Source: Lycium barbarum
Lineage: Eukaryota; Streptophyta; Magnoliopsida; Solanales; Solanaceae
Assembly (NCBI RefSeq): GCF_019175385.1
Contig: NC_083345.1
Location: 43,360,098 to 43,424,097 of the forward strand
Reading direction: 5' to 3'
Length of the DNA stretch: 64,000 bases
Both the position numbers and the translations under genes were made by a program. The stretch's first letter is position 1. Every line of letters starts with the position of its first letter. The notes beneath the pieces are model-generated. The model did not search any database. It was not told where the DNA came from and worked only from the letters and a program-made list of their open reading frames with translations. This document shows, piece by piece, positions 23,256 through 34,851 of the stretch.

Positions 23256-24722
23256 TTAGGTAACAGAGAAAAGCAGGTTTGTGATACTCTCGATGCTTAG
23301 GAGAACTTGCTACTGCTATTGATTTGGTGAGCCCACACCCTTGTTCTTGGGACACTTCCTGTTTTATTTATTATTCTAGATTTTCGGGCTACGACCCGAA
23401 GTTAGATGATTGTTGTGTCTCTTAGAAGCTCCATAAATAGTTATCAGAATTGTGGGTAGATTGTCAAAGTCTCGTACGACTTAATGGGTGGTTGCCACAT
23501 TTATGACTATTTACTTATATTAGACTTCCGCTGATTTTATTTCATAATTGTGATCCTCATATATGCAGTTACTTATAACTTTTTTTAATTTAATAAGGAA
23601 AGATTATTAAAAAGGAACTTGATGTTTAATTATTTTATAAGGTGTTTTCGATGTTGTTTATAGCATCGGATGCCTGTTACGTCCAGGGTAGGTTTTGGGG
23701 TGTGACGGTTTTTCCCAAAGATTGGTCATTACCCATAGATAACTGAGTCATTTCAGTCGTTTGTGCCATCTTCTACTGCATAACCCAAGAAGAATAAACT
23801 AAATACTTTGACTTAACCCCAATTATCCTAGCCGACTTGTATCGAGCCTTGAGCCTCTGCCAAAACCATTACAAATACTTCCAAGGTTGTAACCTACTCC
23901 TACAATGGTGGATCCTGAAGCATATGATCAAAGTTAGGGGTGAACAATACCTAAGTAAGCCAGCCAAAAGGGATGGCCTTCTGGATTTTTGCCCAGGCTT
24001 CGGGGACAAAATAGACAAAGTTGGACTTTCACCTTTTCCAGGTTAAAAGAAGAAAGCATACAATGGATGTTCCACGACTTCATGTCCGATAAAGTTGTGG
24101 TTAAGGGTAGAAAGTGACCATTCTTACCGCTTATGGGAATTAGAGGAATTCGCCCTTATGCGCCTGCTAGGGTCTTGAGACAATTTAGGAGGATTCAAGT
24201 CATACCCCAGGTTGAAGGAAAGGGAGATTTTATCATTAACTATGACATCGATAGACCGCCGAGGGCTTTGGATTGCATACGAGAATGGAAGGGTTGCATG
24301 ATTTGGGGTCCTAATACCTTAGTCGAAGATAGGTTTCGTCCAGTTTGTGTTGTGGAGTATAAAGATCGGTTGAGGGCTGACTTACAAGGTACACTTCCTC
24401 TCAGACCCATTCTCTACAGTTATGTGCAAGATAAGGATTTGCAAGCCGAGATTCGAGCCCGTTCGGTTCAGAGAAGAGCTGACGACAGAGATGCCAAATA
24501 TTTGGAGAAGTTTGAGCATGACAAAGCCATCATAGAGAGTCTGAGGCATGATTGGAGCTTACTGTTTGGTTGAGCTCGATGATCGGATGAAGAAGACTTT
24601 AGATAACGTTGCTCCACTGACTTTCACATAGAAGGGTTTTATGATGGAAGCCACTTTGACATCGGCCCATCTTCATATCAAGACTACCCTCCAAAAGGCA
24701 AAGAAGGCCAAGATTGATTGAG

Positions 24723-25063
24723 ATAGGGCTTCATCATCCACCGGCGGAGGGCACTTTTGCTGATTTACTTTATGCACTGTCTTTTCTTTATCTTTTGTAC
24801 CCCTTTGGGGAAGAATACTGTTATTAATGATTATGGGACAATGGTTTGATTCAAATGGCACATTTATGTTTCAAATGATTAGTATGCCTAGGAACGCGAG
24901 TAGTGTAATTTTATAAACTGCTTTATGTGACCTACTAGCTTTCATATGTTTGCTTAAATGCTTAATTGATCTCAAATACCGCCCACTCCCCCAAAGAAAA
25001 ACAATGAACAAAAATACTCATACTAAGTCTAGCAACCTTCTCAGAATCTGAAGATGAACACCT
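24723..25063 (+). other. Spacer between ORF1 and the next coding block
   Basis: AT-rich sequence without a recognisable domain or structure. It includes the end of the ORF1 trailer and a short proline-poor linker. Nothing further can be supported. Confidence 0.4.
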
Positions 25064-26043
25064 AGAGCGCACCAGAGCTGGAAGCTATGAGAAAAAATGA
25101 GGTCTCACTTCGCCAAAAGATTCAGGACCTCAAAAAGCAAATCCGAGTAGTTAAGACCAAGATCAAAGAGGCTAATGAGTTGATAGATTCGGCGAAAAGT
25201 CCGCCCAAGGAACCAACTGAAACTCAATGAGAGAATGTCCTAGACAAAGGAAAAGAAATCCTTCCCGAATACATCCCCATAATAGAGGAGTCCGGGGAGG
25301 AAGAAATGGAATCGGACCCGCATGAGCCCACTTGGCCATCAAGGGAGGCTGCCTCCGTTGTGCCATTGAGCCCAAAAAGGGAAGGGACTTCTGTTGCGCT
25401 ATCAAGTCCCAGGGAAGAACCTGAGGAACAGATAGTGTATGTCCGACCAGCTTTGCCCGAATAGTGGGATATTGCGCTCAAGGCGTTGGATTGTCCCTAC
25501 CGCATCTCGCTTAAGCACATAACAAACGAGGAAATGCTGATCAAGTTTTGAAGTAAAGGGAGAGGCAGTATCAACTTCAACAGGTTGCCACCGTGTGCTC
25601 TGATCTTCGCGCAGAAAAGATACCCTTTCCACCGGGATCAAGCAAGGCACATCATCAATGAATGTTTGTCCTTCAAGAAAAGGCTCATCGAGCTGATAGA
25701 TAAGAAAAGCATCACCATGATGTGTGGCTCACGGTCACCTTTGGTCCACGACAACATCTCCCCAACCGAAGGGATTACATTGAACACTCATATTTGGCGT
25801 TATGACTTTACAGTATTCAAGGACCCTTATGAAAGCATCATCCAGAAGTTGGTTAGCATCGGGAAGATTAGCCCCATCAGAACCAAAATGGCTCAAACTG
25901 AAAGGGTTACCCGCCGTAAAATGTGTCTGTACCATTCTAGAGCTCTGGGCACGCCATAGAAGAATGCGAGGCATTCAAGTTTGAGGTGGAGAACCTGGTC
26001 CACAAAGGCGTCATTTGGTTTATGCTTCCGCCTCAGTATTAGA
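25064..26043 (+). pseudogene. Gag-like block with two zinc-knuckle-like motifs
   Basis: The frame opens with a lysine/glutamate-rich, probably coiled-coil stretch (LRQKIQDLKKQIRVVKTKI, about 25108-25165), then an acidic proline/serine-rich linker to 25460 with two stops. Next come two copies of a Cx2Hx5Hx4C-like pattern: YPFHRDQARHIINEC (first Cys replaced by Tyr, 25621-25665) and, across a frameshift, CLYHSRALG...EEC near 25924-25971. Each is followed by an FK...LI region resembling the C-terminal part of Tat/Ogre Gag (compare 28390-28440). It could be a duplicated gag C-terminus, or a second ORF of this lineage. Stops and a frameshift make it non-functional. Confidence 0.5.
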
Positions 26044-26598
26044 ATTTAGGGCCTTTAGGGCTGGGAAAGGGTTGAACGGACAAACAACCTATTTTGACCT
26101 CAAAAGAAAGGTCACCTTTTGGGTAGTTCTAGGGGATCCCATTTTTTGTACTTAATATAGATTTGCTCCCCCACCCCCCACCCAAATTTTATGCAAACGG
26201 AACTGCATCGACTTGATATCCTGAGGAAGGATAGGCACGAAGCCCCTATCGGGCCTGGTCACAGGTAGGTTATAGGGCAAGGAGTCTTATCTTATTTAAA
26301 CCGAACTACGGAAGGGCCTGGTTTCCCACGGAGGGTTACGTAGGCAGTCTATGTAAGACTCGGTCCCTATATATTATAAATATTATATTTCCCTCACTTA
26401 CAAAGCCGAAGTATCCAAAACCCGGTACAAGAGATCAATCGAGCATTTAAATCAAACATATGATTATTTATGTGCTAAGTGTTTTTAACCACCATCTATG
26501 TGTGGTATCTTGATTATCTTCTATTACCTAACGAACTAACTCTGTTTGCTTTTGAATTATTATTTTCTTATAGAAAGAGAGGTTGATTTGTGTTCACA
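26044..26598 (+). other. Spacer before gag with the ACTACG/TACGTAGGCAG motif
   Basis: Non-coding. It holds CGAACTACG (26302-26310) followed by GGGTTACGTAGGCAG (26333-26347), a phrase that recurs twice after pol (38322-38368 and 38426-38473). A GC-rich patch at 26215-26290 contains GCCCCTATCGGGCCTGG. The last 150 bp are AT-rich. Confidence 0.55.
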
Positions 26599-28931
26599 CT
26601 GGCATACTTCACCAGATCCAAAGCTGCAATAGCATTCTTATCCCAACAAGACAAAGGCAAAGCAAAAATGTACTTGCGAGAAGGAGACTGGTCCAACTGA
26701 CATCACTCTCAGAGATTCACCTCTTCGAGAATTGCCTGAGTTCTCGCCTACTGAGGACATTATGAAAATGGTGTTTGATAAAATTGCCGACCTGCAAGAA
26801 GTCACGCGAAATAAAGCTATTAATGCTGTCCGAGAGGCGCCAGATGAAACAAGGATGCCTTCACCGCCATTTCCGTCCCTAAGCTCACCATTACCTAATC
26901 ACTTTCCCAGCTAGTCCATTATGACCACCATACCACTTACCCAAATCGACGGACACATTGGTGGCTCGCACCATACCCCACCACCACTTAAAACTACCCA
27001 AATTCCCGAAACCACTTACTCATCCTCTCTTACCCAACACCATAAAACACCCATCCCGACATCACTATACAACCAAGCATCATGTCGGAACCAACCGCCA
27101 AAACTACCCCTACCTACCGAACTCACCCTGTTGTTTCCTTCCATACACCTTTCACCACAGGGACCTTTTCACCTGATCAAGAAATTGATCACTAATAGGA
27201 GATAGAAAAGGCGTGGAAGGCCGAGCAAGAAAAACAGGAAAAAAGGCTTGAACGGAAGATGACCGCAATGTTGGAACGGTCTATGAGAACCACCCTCACT
27301 GGCACGGGCTTCAGCTATGACGATTTGTGTGTGCATCCAAATTCGAATTTACCGAAGGCTTCAAGGAGCAGCATTTTGAGCTATTTAATAGGACAAGTAA
27401 TCTGAAAGCACATCTACGGGCCTACTGTGACCAATTGGTCGGCGTCCAAGATAACCAACCGCTCATTATGAGGCTGTTCAGCCGGAGTTTGACCCGAGAA
27501 GCCTCCGAGTGGTTCACGGCGCAAGACATACGCCGTTTGATCATATGGGAAGATATCTTCATAGAAAGATTCCACATTAATATGGAAACGGTACCGGACA
27601 GGTACTATTTGGAAAAGGTCAAGCAGAAATCCACAGAGAACTTCCACGAATATGCAAGTAGGTAGAGAACATAAGCTGCCCAGGTACAACCGCTAATAGG
27701 CGAGGAAGAATTAGTGTCAGTCTTCATCCGTTCGCAAGAAACGGACTTTTATGACAGAATGCTTTCAATGGCCAGAAGACCATTCTCCGAACTAGTCAAA
27801 ATGGGAGAGGCCATAGAAGATGGTCTCAAAACAGGCCGAATCATAATTATGACTGAAAATTCCGCTGGGTCAAGCTCAACCGGATTTATAAGGAAGAAGA
27901 AGAAAGATGTGGCAAGCATATCCCACACTCCTAGCCCAAAACCTAAAAGAAGGGAAGAATTTCCTATGGAAGCATATGCTTCACCTCCCCCAAATACTTA
28001 AATACCCGCTCCTTTCAATACGGTGCCTGTATACTACGCGCAGCGGACCTTCCAGACACCCACCCCCCCACCAAATTTGCCAAACCCCACAAAATACCTT
28101 CCAATCACCTCCCCCGAATTACCAAGCTCCACAGCCAAATATCAAACTCCCCCACCCGTTTACCGTCCTCCACAAAATAATCAATCAAATACCTACCAAA
28201 ATCAGCCACCACCAAATACCTATAATGCAATACGTCAGAACTTAAAAAAAAAGCCTGCCCGCATGTTCACTACATTAATGGAATCAGGAACTGATCTGTT
28301 CAAAAGATTGAGAGCGACTGGGATGATCCAAATGCTTCCCCCAAAAGTCGTTGACCCAAAGAACCAATTTTACCGAGCTGACCAGACATGTGCCTACCAT
28401 TCTAATGGCATAGGACACAGTACTGAAGATTGCATCAATCTCAAGTATAAGATACAAAACATGATTGACCGGAAGGAGATTGTGCTGCAAACAGCTCCTC
28501 CAAATATGAAAACCAATCCCCTGCCAAACCATGGCAGCAACATGATTCATATGATAGAAAGAGAAGAGGACTAGGTCACAGGCAGGCCCACAATCCGAGA
28601 ATCTGTGAAAAAACTTCAGCGCACAGTGGCGTCTCTTTCTCAACAAGAACACCCACAATTCAAAGTATTAATCCCTGTGCCAGTTATTGAGCATGTGGCA
28701 CAAGTAACCCCTGCACCGCCTCGAAAACAATTTGTGGTCCAAGTCACTGCCTCCCACGGAATTATGAGATTGGAAATGTGCTATACTCCCGAAGATCTAG
28801 CCCAAGGGGCACCTCGAAGAGAGGGAAATCAGCAAAGAGCAATTACTGAGGGTGAGGCTGAAGATTTCTGGCGCTGGATGCAGCCTAAAGACTACTCCAT
28901 CATGGAGCACTTGAAGAAAACACTGGCCTAA
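26599..28931 (+). pseudogene. gag: Ogre gag remnant
   Basis: Gag forms the nucleocapsid particle. The expected start codon reads CTG at 26599, followed by AYFTRSKAAIAFLSQQDKG. A frameshift near 26697 leads to PEFSPTEDIMKMVFDKI. The capsid-like core is at 27327-27990 (LMRLFSRSLTREASEWFTA; FHEYA), with a stop at 27663. A proline-rich linker (28020-28240) follows, then the zinc-knuckle-like CAYHSNGIGHSTEDC (28390-28434). Stops at 28572 and 28929 break the frame further. The order matches Tat/Ogre Gag; it continues into the protease. Confidence 0.8.
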
Positions 28932-30182
28932 ATCTCGGTGTTGGCACTTTTACAAAGTTCACCCCAGCACCGCTTGGCTCTAATGAAGGCGTTGGAGGAA
29001 GCCCACGTCCCAGCTAGGACGAGTAGTGAAAATCTGGCCGAAATGGTCACCAACGTTATGGAAGAACACCAAATTACCTTTACGGAAAAAGAGTTTCCCA
29101 AGGAAGGTACGGATCACAACAAAACATTACACATCACTGTCATATGCCATAACAAAGTAGTGACTCGTGTGTTGATCGACAACGGGGCGGGACTCAACAT
29201 TTGTCCCGAGTCTACCCTAGCACAGCTGGGATATGACCTTGGAAATGTTCGTTAGAGCCATACTAATATAAGATCATTTTACGGAGGCCGATGTGATGCC
29301 ACCAGAGCAGTTGACCTGGACATTCAAATAGGTCCAGCAGAGTTCACTACCGAGTTTCGGGTTATGGAAATACCTGCCAGCTACAATTTACTCTTGGGGA
29401 GGCCATGGATCCACATGGCAGGACCAGTACCATCTTCACTTCACCAGTCTCTGAAATTCGTCTGCGAGGAATAAGAGGTGATAATCCATGGAGAAGCAAG
29501 CATGCACAATTACCCAGATAATTCCGTGCCTATTATCGAAGCGGCACCCAAAGGAACAGATTTCCATGTAATGGAACTCGTGGGGGCTGCCCATAAAATA
29601 GAATACCCCGAGACTCCTATGCCGGCAATATATAAGAGGATTGCTTCAACTATGCTCTTAAATGAGTTCCAACCCGGGAAAGGTCTGGGAAAGAATTTGC
29701 ACGGCATCACTGAGAAAATTCCCCTTCCTTAAGACAATTTTCATTTCGGACTGGGATATGTCCCAGCTGAAGATGAGGTACCTACTATCACGACCCAATC
29801 TAGCTAAATCGCGCCGGTACCTACCTTTCCCACCTCGATAATCGAACCCTCAACCCAACGATAGTAAAAATGTAAACAAATAACTAAATAAGCCGAAGAG
29901 ATAAAATCACGTAAGTCTGACGATAATAATATAGAAAAAGTTCGGAAATAAGGAAACTACACCCCAGAGTCTGGTCTAATCTATACAAGAGCACCTAACT
30001 ATAATATACAAGTCTGGAATACCAATAACATCTAGTCTGAATATGTGTCAGAATGGAAAATAAGACATAAATAAAGAAGAATCTTCAAGGCAGCGGACGT
30101 TTCGTGCTCACCATGTAGACTCTAAGAAACTCTCGGAGCGACTATTAGCCACGAGAAATAGAGGTAGATCCCACTTGGTATT

Positions 30183-30204
30183 CTGCATTCATAAAAGAAT
30201 GCAG
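30183..30204 (-). other. Conserved stem 2 of the family-A LTR
   Basis: CTGCATTC (30183-30190) pairs with GAATGCAG (30197-30204) around ATAAAA. The accompanying CAGTAC/GTACTG stem is degraded in this copy. Confidence 0.6.
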
Positions 30205-30536
30205 CAAGTGCAGGTCAATAGAAAACCACAGCACTGGTAGGCATCATAGGCCAACTAAGTTTAGCTAACATAATCCAGACAATAAAGTAAGATAAACAGA
30301 TAAATCAACAAGTATAAGGCAAGACAATCAGAAACCAAGTACATGTCGTCACCTAGGTTATAGCATCTAATCCCAAGTGTGCCAAGTCTCAAATATAATC
30401 AATCCGAATCCAATTAACATATGTATATCACTAAATCATCACCATAAAGCCATAATGCAATGCAATGCAATGCAATGATGTATGAAATGTGAATACAGTG
30501 CAATGTTGTGTACACATGTACTCCAGACAGAAGTAT

Positions 30537-30755
30537 CGATGCCTCGGTAGCACAACTCATGGGGGACCCGGGAAGTCCATGTAGCACTCGTTTCGGATCT
30601 TTTCCCAACGATAACGAGACTCCGAATCTTTTCCCATAGAGGATCTTCATCAGCACAACCCATGAGGGACCCGCGGAGTCCATGTACCACTCGTTCCTGA
30701 TCTTTGCCCAATGGTAACGAGTCTCCAGATCTTTGCCCATTGAGGATCTTTATCA
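30537..30755 (-). repeat. Tandem repeat of about 110 bp, two copies
   Basis: Two imperfect units share CAGCACAACCCATGAGGGAC, CGGAGTCCATGTA, CACTCGTT and two ATCTTTTCCCA or ATCTTTGCCCA phrases. Other family-A LTRs have one unit. Confidence 0.75.
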
Positions 30756-32083
30756 AATCATATCATATAATATCACATCACCCAAAACCATTTCCCATCG
30801 GGCATTTAAAAAAATTTCTCTTATAGATACCAAAAGTCTATCATTAATCAGTTCCAAACCATTTCCATCATGTATGAATGCTAAATGCTAAATCAAGCAA
30901 TAAAAGCCAACGAATATGCTATGGAAGTCACAACACCATAAGCCCTATCAAGACTTATATAAATCAACTCAACAGTAAGCTTGATCTCATCATCAATAGT
31001 CAGATCATTTTCACAAGTACCAAGCATAGGTACCCGAACAATATCATGAAAAGGCTACACAAGCCATATAGAACACTATCCTTTTAATATTCTCCAACAA
31101 TCCTCTAGAATTGCTCCCCAAAGCTCAATTTTTGGAATTATAACAAATGAGAGATTGAGAGCTTTTAATACATACTTAATGAATATAACAGGCCTGATAC
31201 TGATACGATGGCATCGGGACCGTTACAGCGGTGCTGCCCCGATGGCCTATCAGACCACTGAGACAGTCGGCTACAATTATGCTTGGCTCCCCCAGCGGCC
31301 CATCCCACCGCTATGGCGGCACCGCTGGGACAGTAATGGTGCCGCCAGCACCAGAATTTTTTGAATTAAACACAATCTCAATCCGAAATCCCGACTAATA
31401 CCCGAGGACATCTGCTCATAAACCACTTAGACAGACACACATAAAAACAAGCTACGAACGTACTCGTGGCCTCGAAATTCCCAACGGAGGTCTCGTTGAC
31501 CGAGTCAACCCCCGATAACTCAATTTTAACTTCCCAACCCAAGTCCCAAAATGCACCTGAGTGCATTGGGAACCGAACTAGATATACACAAGAGTTCTTA
31601 AAGACCATCCAGACCTCTCAGAATCGACGAATTTTTTAAAAAAGTTTGTTTGTCCAAAAGTCAACTTTGAGTCAACTCTTTTTTGCTTTAAGCCCAAATT
31701 TCACAAAGAGTCGCCTCAATCAAATCTAAACACCTCAAGAAGCGTGTTAACGGTCCCCCGGGTCAAATATGAGCTAGACAAGCTCGAAAAAAGGTCAAAA
31801 GTGTCGAAAAGACTATAACGACCAAGCGGGTCGTTACACCTACATAGAAAAGGCAGGAGGTTGCGGATCTCCGCAAACCCATTCCAAACCTGTACCATTT
31901 ATTTCCTAACCGAATGCCTATGCCGAGCGATGTTGACATTGAAGAAGGGATAGGGATGCTATTCAGAGAAGAAGATTGCTCAGTCATCTTAGAAGAATAT
32001 GCAGAGGCGCCCACCATCACAAATGCAGATTCGGGCGAGCAGCTGTCCAATTGGACCGGTACCCCGCTACTAGCTCTTCGATA

Positions 32084-32359
32084 GCGAAAGATGAATTTAT
32101 TTTGAAAATAGGGAAAATCGATCAAGGCCCTATTACTCACTTTTTATCACTCTATGTACCTCGTAATGTTTTCAAAAACGGAAATGGCTTGATATTGATC
32201 CAAGCCAGGACCACCGTTTTTACTTTTATTAATCTAAATCAACGAAAGCCTCGTTTAATCAAAATAGTTTTATTTCTTTATTACGCATGCATTCTTTTAT
32301 ACTAACATACATTGCCTTGAATTTTCAATAATAAAAATGATAAAACAACCCTAAATATC
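32084..32359 (+). other. Intron-like spacer between gag-pro and pol
   Basis: Ogre elements are known to splice out an intron between protease and reverse transcriptase. This AT-rich gap sits there and contains a perfect branch-point-like TACTAAC (32300-32306), followed by a T-rich tract. The place where an acceptor AG would be expected reads TTTTCAATAAT, so the AG may have mutated to AA. The pol frame opens with an ATG at 32360. Confidence 0.55.
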
Positions 32360-33504
32360 ATGACATATTGCGAAACGAATGAGTCGGGCAACATAGAGAA
32401 AGAAGAGTACAAGGAATACGATAAGACCATAATGTAACCCAAGGGTCTCGTGGAAGAGGTAGAGCAGTTAAAGAGTGAACGAAAACCGAACATGGACGAA
32501 ACAGAAGCCATAAATCTAGGTGGCGAAGAAAATGTCAAAGAAACAAGGATAAGCGCACACTTAGAGGCACCTTTAATAGAAGAATTGATAACCTATTGAA
32601 GGAGTACGTGGATATCTTCGCATGGTCATACGCTGACATGCCAGGGCTAAGTACCAGCATAGTATCCCAGAGGTTTCCTATCAATGTGGGTTTCATTCCT
32701 ATCAAACAGAAAACCCGACAATTCAACCTAGACCTTAGTATCCGCATCAAGGATGAGGTAGAAAAGCATATCAAGTTTGAGATAGTTGAAGTAACCTCAT
32801 ACCCCACCTGGTTGGCCAACATAGTGCTAGTACCCAAAAAGGATGGAAAGATAAGAATCTGTGTAGATTTTCGAGATCACAACAAGGCCAGTCCAAAAGA
32901 CAATTTTCCACTACCAAACATCCACATACTCATAGATAACTGTGCCAAACACGAGCTATAGTCATTTGTGGATTGTTTCGCCGGTTATCATCAAAACTTA
33001 ATGGATAGAGAGGATGATAATAAAATAGCCTTCATTACTCCGTGAGGGAGTGTGCCATTACAGAGTGATGCCCTTCGGCCTCAAAATGACTGCGCAACGT
33101 ACATGAGAGGAATGACTACCATTCTGTACGACATGACTCAGAGAAATTAAAGTATACGTGGATGATGTCATTATCAAGTCAAAGGAAAATTCAGAGCATA
33201 CTACTTATTTGGAGAAATTCTTTGATAGGCTCCAAAAGTTCAACTTGAAATTGAACCCGGCTAAATGTGCATTTGGGATACTGATCGAAAAATTATTGTT
33301 GTTCATAGTCAGAGCATAGAGCTAGACCCAACAAAGATTAAAGCAATCCAAGAATTACCTCCTCTTAAAACCAAGAAAGAAGTCATGAGTTTCCTGGGAA
33401 GGTTAAATTACATTGGACGATTCATAGCTCAGTCCACCATCATTGTGGAGCCCATCCTCAAGCTTTTGAAGAAAGACGCTCCCACAAAAGGGACAAAAGA
33501 GTAA
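32360..33504 (+). pseudogene. pol: Ogre pol: acidic linker and reverse transcriptase
   Basis: It copies the element RNA into DNA. After an acidic N-terminal linker (stop at 32435, frameshift near 32596) the RT domain runs from YVDIFAWSYADMPGL (32605 on) through LVPKKDGKIRICVDFRDHNK and a motif-A-like SFVDCFAGYHQ (32962-32994, Gly changed to Cys) to the catalytic YVDD (33155-33166). KFNLKLNPAKCAFG and LGRLNYIGRFI follow. Stops at about 32959, 33043 and 33148 and several shifts disrupt the frame; catalytic aspartates remain visible. Confidence 0.85.
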
Positions 33505-33951
33505 CAAGAGGCATTTGATATTATCAAGAGATAACTATCCAATCCACCAGTCTTGGTACAACCAAGGCCCGGGAGCCTACTGTTGCTATACTTAAGGGTT
33601 GCTGAAAATGCTTTCGATTGTGTGTTAGGACAACACGATGAAGAAGGAAAAAAGGAACGTGCCAGTTACTACCTGAGCAAAAAGTTCACTGCCTATGACA
33701 CAAGATATACGCTAATGGAGAAAACCTGTTGTGCTTTAACTTGGGCGGCCCAGAAATTGAGACATTATTTGTCTTCCTATACCACCCAACTCATATCCAA
33801 GATGGATCCATTGAGGTATATCTTTCGTCAGCCCATGCCTATCGAAAAATTGGCCAAATGGCAAATGCTGTTGAGCAAATTCGACATTGTATACATAGCC
33901 TAAAAAGCCGTCAAAGGACAAGCCTTAGCCGATCTGCTAGCTGAAAGCCCA
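33505..33951 (+). pseudogene. pol: Ogre pol: RNase H linked to RT
   Basis: This classical Ty3/gypsy RNase H degrades RNA in the RNA-DNA hybrid. The phrase LLLYLRVAENAFDCVLGQ is followed by ASYYLSKKFTAYDTRY, then MEKTCCALTWAAQKLRHYL. The region ends with a KWQMLLSKFDIVYIA connector, and a stop at 33901 separates it from the second RNase H. In Tat elements this domain is considered degenerate and backed up by the following domain. Confidence 0.8.
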
Positions 33952-34400
33952 GTGAACGAAGAGCTCAAACCCCTCCGTACTCATTTCCCAGACGAAGGGG
34001 TATTGACCATAGAACAGGAAGCAGTGGAACCATACACAGGCTGGAGATTGTTCTTCAATAGAGCTGTCAACTACAAGGGTTCCGGAATAGGAGTAGTTTT
34101 AATATCGGAAAATGGGCAACATTACCCAATGGCCGCGAAGCTCAAATTCTGTTGTACTAACAACATGTCTGAATACGAGGCCTGTATTCTAGGTCTCAAA
34201 ATGGCACTGGATATGGACATCAATGAATTGCTAGTCATTGGAGATTCCGACCTACTAATTCATCAAGTACAAGGCGAATGGGCCACCAAAAATGAAAAGA
34301 TCTTGCCATACATGAACTTGGCACAAAAACTGTGCAAGAAATTTTGAAAGATCAAATTACGACATACTCCAAGAGTTCAGAACGAGTTTATTGACGCGGT
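33952..34400 (+). pseudogene. pol: Ogre pol: additional (archaeal-type) RNase H domain
   Basis: A second RNase H after the first is diagnostic of the Tat lineage. It begins WRLFFNRAVN, where FFDGA is expected: the first catalytic Asp is Asn (34057-34059) and the next Gly is Arg. The other acidic residues are present: Glu in NNMSEYEA (34171-34173) and Asp in IGDSDLLIHQV (34243-34245). The stretch is open for 131 codons to 34347, one of the best preserved parts of pol, yet the enzyme would be inactive as written. Confidence 0.85.
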
Positions 34401-34851
34401 GGCCACAATAGCGTCAATAATCCAACATCCTCAAAGCAGTCACATCGACCCACTGAGGATAAGCTTGAAAGAAGAGCATGCCTATTATTGCCACGTAGAA
34501 GCAGAGCCGGATGGCAAGCCGTGGCACAGTGACATCAAAATATACTTGGCGAAACGAGAATACCCCGAAGGAGTCACGAGTGGACAAAAGAAGACCATCA
34601 GAAGAATGGAAAAAGGTTTCTTCCTGAACAAATAAGTGTTGTACATACGAACACTGGACTTGGGTCTGCTTCGATGTGTAGATGTCGGCGAAGCCACCAA
34701 ACTGCTAGAAAAGGTACATGCTGGGACATGCGGACCCCATATGAATGGATTTGTACTGGCCAAGAAGATTCTCCGAGCTGGGTATTATTGGATGACCATG
34801 GAAAGTGATTGCTGCAAATATGTGCAAAGGGGCCATCAATGCCAAATCCAC

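Larger units (their letters stand above)
21455..23708 (+). mobile_element. Family-C solo LTR in ORF1
   Basis: It begins TGTAACACCCCGTAAACTTG and ends TTTTGGGGTGTGACGG. A run of five T (with a preceding G) lies on both sides, 21449-21454 and 23708-23713, consistent with a 5-6 bp TSD; homopolymer ambiguity shifts the ends by one base. Excising it restores the reading frame through the junction. It is about 2.25 kb. The final dinucleotide is mutated from CA. It contains imperfect tandem phrases (TAGCTACTCGGGAGGAAGG) at 22680-22830 and a palindromic module at 21800-21910. Confidence 0.88.
20997..24722 (+). pseudogene. Ogre ORF1 remnant, interrupted by a solo LTR
   Basis: Ogre elements carry an extra ORF of unknown function before gag, and this segment corresponds to it. 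The N-terminal part (20997-21454) is open from ATG and includes the phrase RFGDDVKMTPTLEEFRDVL, typical of this protein family in plants. The solo LTR 21455-23708 then splits a codon run, which resumes at 23709 with several stops and frameshifts. The C-terminal part is cleanest at 24133-24570 (IRGIRPYAPARVLRQF, then IREWKGCMIWGPNTLVEDRF). A 1-nt shift creates the stop at 24571, after which the next frame continues (LDDRMKKTLDNVAPLTFT) to about 24722. It is a decayed pseudogene. Confidence 0.7.
29786..31838 (-). mobile_element. Family-A solo LTR in the protease region
   Basis: On the + strand it begins TATCACGACCCAATC (first dinucleotide mutated from TG) and ends AAGCGGGTCGTTACA. The TSD CCTAC is perfect (29781-29785 and 31839-31843). 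At 2053 bp it is the shortest full-length family-A copy. The family's landmarks are present in order: terminal stem-loop, double stem-loop, ATCTTTGCCCA repeats and the GC-rich palindromic module at 31200-31350. Confidence 0.92.
28938..32083 (+). pseudogene. pro: Ogre protease region, interrupted by a solo LTR
   Basis: This is the aspartic protease that matures the polyprotein. The active-site segment VLIDNGAGLNICP is at about 29169-29207, with the catalytic Asp at 29178-29180 and DNG in place of DTG/DSG. Later landmarks are YNLLLGRPWIH (29383-29415) and a glycine-rich patch, FQPGKGLGKNLHGI (29665-29708), which resembles a G-patch. Stops occur at 29253, 29472 and 29730. The solo LTR 29786-31838 splits the next segment, and the trailer (31844-32083) ends in an NWTGT-like phrase at the Ogre gag-pro terminus. 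All pieces are in order but not in one frame. Confidence 0.75.

Noticed and set aside
29786..31838. Treating this segment as the Ogre intron
   Set aside because: It has LTR ends, a perfect CCTAC duplication and family-A landmarks; the intron-like gap is at 32084-32359.
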